Shown here: positions 59,907 through 64,000 of the stretch, piece after piece | Position numbering within the stretch: the first letter of the stretch is position 1 | How the letters are laid out: each line of letters opens with the position of its first letter | Assembly (NCBI RefSeq): GCF_001730225.1 | Contig: NZ_MIJE01000032.1 | Coordinates: forward strand, 62,001-126,000 | Direction: 5' to 3' | Source: Desulfuribacillus alkaliarsenatis | GTDB lineage: Bacteria; Bacillota; Bacilli; Desulfuribacillales; Desulfuribacillaceae | Length of the DNA stretch: 64,000 bases | Translations under genes and position numbers: made by a program | Notes under the pieces: model-generated | The model's input: the letters and a program-made list of their open reading frames with translations, nothing else | The model's database searches: none | What the model was told of the DNA's origin: nothing

Positions 59907-61238
59907 TCAGTATTTACTTATATAGTAATCTCTCTCCCAGTGATGCACAGTAGCCAGATAATCACTCCACTCTCGTTTTTTCAGTGATATGAATTGCTCA
60001 GATATATAAAAACCTATTGCATTCTTTATTATTTCATCACTTTCTAGATGTCCTAAAGCCTCACCTATACTTAGTGGAAGCATTTCTATACCTTTTGCTT
60101 TTTTTTCTTCGTCTGTAAATGAATATACGTTCGTATTAATTGGTTCTGGCGGTGTTAATTTCTTCTTTATACCCTCCAAACCTGCTCTAAGCATCACTGC
60201 CAGAGCCAAGTATGGGTTACACGCAGCATCTGGGCTTCTTAGTTCTATCCTTGTCGACAATTCCTTTTTTTCAGGGACTCTTATAAATGCACCACGGTTT
60301 TTAGAAGACCAAGCAATATATATAGGAGCATCATATCCTGGTACCAACCTCTTATAAGAATTAACAGTAGAATTTGTTATTGCTGTAATTGCTTTTGCGT
60401 GTTTGAGTAATCCACCTATATAATATAAAGCATCATCACTTAATTCCATTGGTGCACGCGCGTCCCAAAATGCGTTGCTATTATTATTTTTGAAAAGCGA
60501 TTGGTGTGTATGCATTCCAGAACCATCAATTCCCGATATAGGTTTTGGCATAAATGTAGCATGTAGACCATAGTTTTTTGCAATGCTTTTTACTACCGTC
60601 CTAAAAGTTACTATCTTATCTGCCATATCTAATGCATCTGAGTAGCGAAATCTAATTTCATGCTGTCCTTCAGCTACCTCATGATGGGATGATTCTACTT
60701 CAAAGCCAATCTGCTCTAATGCTAAAACCATCTCTCTGCGGGCATCATCACCTACATCTGAAGTTGACATATCAAAATATCCAGCTCTATCATTCGTGTT
60801 AATTGTAGGACAGTCTTTTTGATTTGTTAGGAATAAAAAAAACTCAAGCTCTACACCAGCATTCATCATATAGCCAAGCTGTTCTGCCTCACGAAGCACC
60901 TTCTTCAAAGTATATCTGGAGCAGCCGTCAAATGGTTTTTTTTCTAATGTGTATATATCACATATCAGTCTCGCCACCCTAGCTTTAGCTGTTCTCCAGG
61001 GTAAGACAACAAATGTATTAATATCAGGTATTAAATAATATTCTGAATTATCGATGTCATTGAAACCATCAATAGATGTAGCATCAAATATGACCTCACC
61101 ATTCAAAGCTTTTTTGAGTTGTTTCACTGGAATTGCTATGTTTTTAACTCTCCCCACAATATCAACAAACTGAAGCCGTATGAATTTGATATTAAACTCT
61201 GTTGCAATTCTAATGATTTCAGCCTTAGCCAGTTCCAA
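59907..61238 (-). CDS. glnA: Glutamine synthetase type I
   Basis: A 443-residue GSI-alpha enzyme, adding ammonia to glutamate. NAGVELEFFLF and GQHEIRF carry metal ligands, GSGMHTHQSLF the ATP/Glu region, and NSYKRLVPGYDAPIYIAWS the active site. The length is that of clostridial and Bacillus GlnA. It lacks the adenylylation Tyr region of longer GSI-beta forms. The start is TTG at 61238, with GGAGG eight bases upstream. Its leader has a conditional terminator. Confidence 0.96.
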   Translation of the reverse strand: MELAKAEIIRIATEFNIKFIRLQFVDIVGRVKNIAIPVKQLKKALNGEVIFDATSIDGFNDIDNSEYYLIPDINTFVVLPWRTAKARVARLICDIYTLEKKPFDGCSRYTLKKVLREAEQLGYMMNAGVELEFFLFLTNQKDCPTINTNDRAGYFDMSTSDVGDDARREMVLALEQIGFEVESSHHEVAEGQHEIRFRYSDALDMADKIVTFRTVVKSIAKNYGLHATFMPKPISGIDGSGMHTHQSLFKNNNSNAFWDARAPMELSDDALYYIGGLLKHAKAITAITNSTVNSYKRLVPGYDAPIYIAWSSKNRGAFIRVPEKKELSTRIELRSPDAACNPYLALAVMLRAGLEGIKKKLTPPEPINTNVYSFTDEEKKAKGIEMLPLSIGEALGHLESDEIIKNAIGFYISEQFISLKKREWSDYLATVHHWERDYYISKY

Positions 61239-61370
61239 TCAGCGCACCTCCTAGATAATCTTTTTTAAATTATCTGTTTTATTATCATTCCATGTCACGT
61301 TTCATTACATGGAGTTAGCTGGTGCCTTGTTTAGAAAGAAATAAATCTCTTAGTTGACTAATTTAGGTAC

Positions 61371-61426
61371 AATAAAGGCGCCAACATTTATAGAGGTTAG
61401 TTAATTCTCTACAAATGCAGACGCCT
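61371..61426 (-). terminator. Conditional terminator in the glnA leader
   Basis: A 20-bp stem, AGGCGTCTGCATTTGTAGAG with CTCTATAAATGTTGGCGCCT (one mismatch, some G-T), around an 11-base loop, followed by TTTATT. It is some 130 bases upstream of glnA. The 5' arm is shared with P2 of the ANTAR-type motif. Confidence 0.85.
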
Positions 61427-61469
61427 TTGCCTACACAGTTTCTAAGTATTAGACTATCACTTAATCTAA
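61416..61469 (-). promoter_or_regulatory. ANTAR-type hairpin pair, glnA leader
   Basis: P2: TGTAGGC, loop AAAGGC (A1, G4), GTCTGCA (61416-61435), overlapping the terminator 5' arm. The candidate P1, TTAGATT, loop AAGTGAT, AGTCTAA (61449-61469), has a seven-base loop with A-N2-G, less canonical. The string CAAAGGYGTC is common to the P2 hairpins of glnA and nifH. This leader accounts for the 307-base gap. Confidence 0.7.
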
Positions 61470-61479
61470 CCTTAAACTT

Positions 61480-61508
61480 ATGTTAGCATACTTTACATCA
61501 CATGGCAA
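61480..61508 (-). promoter_or_regulatory. Candidate sigma-A promoter of glnA
   Basis: TTGCCA (61503-61508), 17 bases, TAACAT (61480-61485) on the minus strand. Transcription would start about ten bases before the P1 hairpin, giving an mRNA that includes both hairpins. Confidence 0.6.
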
Positions 61509-61546
61509 TAGTTTTTAGCAACTGCTTGAAAAAAAATAAATTACAT

Positions 61547-62902
61547 TTAGTTGCAATCAAAAAACTCTTTATATAGGGCTTGGACAGCACGATCTGCGTC
61601 GTTAGCATTAACTCCAAACATCATACTTACTTCAGACGACCCTTGATTGATCATATCTAAATTAACGTTTGCTCGTTCAAATGCTCTAGTAGCTTTAGCA
61701 GCAACGCCAATGGATTGACGCATTCCTTCGCCCACAATCATAACTAAGGCAATATTTCTTTTTACCGCTATGTCGTCTACCTCTAATTCTGTTCTTATTC
61801 TGTTAGTAACCTTCTCTTCTGTCTGACTATCAAACTGCTCTTCATGTAGTATTACTGATATATCATCTATGCCTGAAGGTGTATGCTCGTATGATAAACC
61901 TTCCTCTTCTAATATTTGAAGTAGCTTTCTACCAAAGCCAATTTCTCGGTTCATTAAGTATTTACTCACATAGATACTACAAAATCCAGTATCACTTGCA
62001 ATACCCACTACTGGTCCATTTTCTGGTGACCTGTCAGCTACTATTAAAGTGCCCTTACAATCTGGATTATTGGTATTTTTAATTTTTACAGGTATTTTTT
62101 CCTTGTATGCTGGAAGCAGCGCTTCGGCATGTAAAACACTAAATCCTCCATATGAAAGCTCACGCATTTCACGGTAAGTTAATTCATAAATTGCCTTCGG
62201 GTTGGCAACTAGTGATGGATTAACAGAGAAAACACAATCAACATCTGTAAAATTCTCATACAAATCTGCTTTAACAGCAGCAGCTAATATTGAACCTGTG
62301 ATATCTGACCCACCACGAGAAAAAGTCACTAAATCTCCTTCTGGTGTGTACCCGAAAAAGCCAGGGAAAACTACTATACCAGCATTTTCAGACAGCTTAG
62401 CTAAATTATCATATGATTGCTGAAGTACATGGGCGTTCCCATAATCATTGCTTAAAAATAATCCAGCTTCCTTTGGTGAGATGTAATTAGCCTCTAGCCC
62501 TTGGTTACGCAAATGCTCTGCCATTAATTTAGCACAATTATCTTCACCACTCGCCTTAAGACTATCAATATATTGCCCTTCAGTTATAGATGTGTTTGCT
62601 AATCGTTGATTCAAATCATCTCTAATTACATCAATAATACCACTATCTAAACCCAGTTCCTCGGCGATTTCCTTATATCTACTAATAACTAATTCTAAAT
62701 CATCATCGCTTTTACCAGATTGGTAGTGCGTTTTAGCGCAGTTGATTAACAGGTCTGTGACTTTAACGTCTTCTTTAAATCGCTTACCAGGAGCTGATAC
62801 AACGACAATTTTTCTGCTATTATCCGCTTTAATTATATCCGATACTTTCCTAAACTGCTTTGCATCCGCTAGGGATGAACCCCCAAACTTTGAAACCTTC
62901 AT
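61547..62902 (-). CDS. Aspartate kinase
   Basis: A 451-residue aspartokinase, the first step to lysine, threonine and methionine. The kinase domain opens KVSKFGGSSLADAKQF, with SRGGSDITGSILA for substrate binding, and two ACT domains follow (about 300-450) for feedback control. The size and lack of internal start suggest the monofunctional threonine- or lysine-sensitive class rather than the alpha/beta LysC type. The ATG has AGGGGGAT upstream. It stands alone, with its own promoter. Confidence 0.94.
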   Translation of the reverse strand: MKVSKFGGSSLADAKQFRKVSDIIKADNSRKIVVVSAPGKRFKEDVKVTDLLINCAKTHYQSGKSDDDLELVISRYKEIAEELGLDSGIIDVIRDDLNQRLANTSITEGQYIDSLKASGEDNCAKLMAEHLRNQGLEANYISPKEAGLFLSNDYGNAHVLQQSYDNLAKLSENAGIVVFPGFFGYTPEGDLVTFSRGGSDITGSILAAAVKADLYENFTDVDCVFSVNPSLVANPKAIYELTYREMRELSYGGFSVLHAEALLPAYKEKIPVKIKNTNNPDCKGTLIVADRSPENGPVVGIASDTGFCSIYVSKYLMNREIGFGRKLLQILEEEGLSYEHTPSGIDDISVILHEEQFDSQTEEKVTNRIRTELEVDDIAVKRNIALVMIVGEGMRQSIGVAAKATRAFERANVNLDMINQGSSEVSMMFGVNANDADRAVQALYKEFFDCN

Positions 62903-62949
62903 AATATCCCCCTGCCACTAAAAATAAATATTTTAAAACATAATAAGCC

Positions 62950-62958
62950 ATTATACCA
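62950..62958 (-). promoter_or_regulatory. Extended -10 promoter of aspartokinase
   Basis: TGGTATAAT on the minus strand is a TGN plus perfect -10, 48 bases before the start codon. No good -35 is at the usual spacing. Confidence 0.5.
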
Positions 62959-62996
62959 TAAGGTATTGGTAATAACATTAACTAGGTGATATTATA

Positions 62997-63860
62997 TTAG
63001 GCCTTATTAGATGAACCGAATTCCCTCATCTTAACTTTAACTGTTTCCTTAATAGCATCTCTAGCTGGTCCCATGAATTTCCTAGTATCATACATCTCTG
63101 GCTTTTCTGCTAATACCTCGCGAACGCGTTTTGTAGACATAATTTGATTCTCAGTATTTACATTTATTTTAGCTGTTCCTAAGGAAATTGCCTTTTGAAT
63201 ATCCCCTAATGGTATACCGGAACCCCCGTGTAGTACTAAAGGTATGTTTGTTAGCTCCATTATTTCTTTCATTTTGTCAAATCCTAATTGCGGTTTACCC
63301 TTATACGGACCGTGTACAGAGCCTAGCGCCGGTGCAAAGCAATCAACTTTTGTTTCTTTAACTAATAGTTCACATTCTGCAGGAATCGCATATGCCTTTT
63401 CTAGTTCAGTAACTATCAGATCATCTTCCTGTCCAGCAATTCGACCTAATTCCGCTTCCACAGAAATACCTAACGAATGTGCAACATCTACTACACGTTT
63501 TGTCAAAGCTATATTCTCTTCCAGTGGATAGTGAGACCCATCAATCATAACAGATGTGAAGCCTGCATACATCGCTTGCACACATTTTTCAAAGCTTGAT
63601 CCATGGTCTAGGTGTATTGCCACTGGTACTGTAATTTTATATTCTTCTATTAAGGCCTTTGTCATTTCTACTATTAGCTTGAATCCACCCATGTATTTCG
63701 CAGCACCTTCTGAAACTCCTAAAATTACAGGAGAGTTCTCTTCCTGTGCTGCCAACAAAATAGCTTGAGTATATTCTAAGTTGTTAATGTTAAATTGACC
63801 AACGGCGTAATGCTCCTCCTTAGCCTTTTCTAGCATTTGCTTCATTGATACTAATGCCAT
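62997..63860 (-). CDS. fba: Class II fructose-bisphosphate aldolase
   Basis: A 287-residue zinc aldolase of glycolysis and gluconeogenesis. HLDHGSSFE holds catalytic/zinc residues, [12 protein letters not shown] and [10 protein letters not shown] zinc ligands, and INVNTENQ the substrate phosphate site. The start is set at ATG 63860 ([10 protein letters not shown], the usual N-terminus); GTG two codons upstream with AAGGG close by is an alternative. Confidence 0.95.
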   Translation of the reverse strand: MALVSMKQMLEKAKEEHYAVGQFNINNLEYTQAILLAAQEENSPVILGVSEGAAKYMGGFKLIVEMTKALIEEYKITVPVAIHLDHGSSFEKCVQAMYAGFTSVMIDGSHYPLEENIALTKRVVDVAHSLGISVEAELGRIAGQEDDLIVTELEKAYAIPAECELLVKETKVDCFAPALGSVHGPYKGKPQLGFDKMKEIMELTNIPLVLHGGSGIPLGDIQKAISLGTAKINVNTENQIMSTKRVREVLAEKPEMYDTRKFMGPARDAIKETVKVKMREFGSSNKA

Positions 63861-63926
63861 ATTCACATCATCCCTTCTTTTATATTTAAGTATTTTATAT
63901 TAAGTATTATTTTGTATTAGATATAG

Positions 63927-64000
63927 CTATTTCATTGCAGCAACTAAATTTTTCGCTAAAGCCTTACAATTATCTACAGTCTCAGAACCTGGAGCAAATA
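63927..64000 (-). CDS. C-terminal end of an unidentified gene
   Basis: An open frame entering from the right edge ends FAPGSETVDNCKALAKNLVAAMK and TAG at 63927. The codon pattern and the 66-base gap to fba suggest a real gene. The tail resembles the last helix of flavodoxin-fold proteins, but too little is visible to name it. It is not the spo0F that precedes fba in Bacillus. Confidence 0.55.
   Translation of the reverse strand, partial: FAPGSETVDNCKALAKNLVAAMK

Overview
This AT-rich window looks like a chromosomal segment of an endospore-forming Bacillota. The evidence is the long run of genes in Bacillus-like order (yqeG-yqeH-aroE-yhbY-nadD-yqeK-rsfS-yqeM, comEA, comEC, holA, rpsT, gpr, spoIIP, lepA, hemW, hrcA-grpE-dnaK-dnaJ, prmA, rsmE, mtaB, rpsU, yqeY, nfeD, floA, yqfC, yqfD, phoH, pgpH, ybeY, cdd, era), the sporulation genes (gpr, spoIIP, yqfC, yqfD), and a clostridial-type nitrogenase cluster implying anaerobic or microaerobic nitrogen fixation. 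An anaerobic spore-former near the Bacilli (for example Desulfuribacillus-like) would fit, but the genus is a guess. Almost every gene is on the minus strand. The plus-strand genes are a Na/Pi cotransporter-like gene, rpsT and a DUF3793 gene.

Layout from left to right (transcription mostly runs right to left). 1-10 kb: era (partial), cdd, ybeY, pgpH, phoH, yqfD, yqfC, a small membrane protein gene, floA, nfeD, yqeY and rpsU. 10-20.4 kb: HIT protein, Na/Pi transporter, deoC, then the heat-shock operon hrcA-grpE-dnaK-dnaJ-prmA-rsmE-mtaB-deoC, headed by a perfect CIRCE operator. 20.4-24.6 kb: a ferric-iron ABC transporter operon with three Fur boxes around its promoter, lying between hemW and hrcA. 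24.6-46 kb: hemW, lepA, a yqxA-position gene, spoIIP, gpr, rpsT, holA, a CoA-binding protein, comEC, trxA, an O-acetylhomoserine sulfhydrylase, comEA, leuS with a leucine T-box, then the yqeM-to-yqeG ribosome/NAD block.

46-61.5 kb is the accessory region: an orphan STAS protein, DUF3793, and a complete Mo-type nif cluster transcribed nifH-nifI1-nifI2-nifD-nifK-nifE-nifN-nifB-[2Fe-2S] ferredoxin-AnfO-like-nifV(omega)-nifV(alpha). Upstream lie an ANTAR-domain response regulator and glnA. The right end has aspartokinase, class II fructose-bisphosphate aldolase and the tail of an unidentified gene.

The most interesting observation is in the untranslated leaders of nifH and glnA. Each contains a strong intrinsic terminator whose 5' arm is shared with an alternative hairpin carrying a six-base loop with A at position 1 and G at position 4, preceded by a second hairpin (A1/G4 hexaloop in nifH, a less canonical seven-base loop in glnA). 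This matches the dual-hexaloop RNA target of ANTAR antiterminators, and the ANTAR regulator gene lies between the two leaders. The inferred circuit is that the regulator permits read-through into both glnA (and itself) and the nitrogenase operon, linking ammonia assimilation to nitrogen fixation, with NifI1/NifI2 adding post-translational control.
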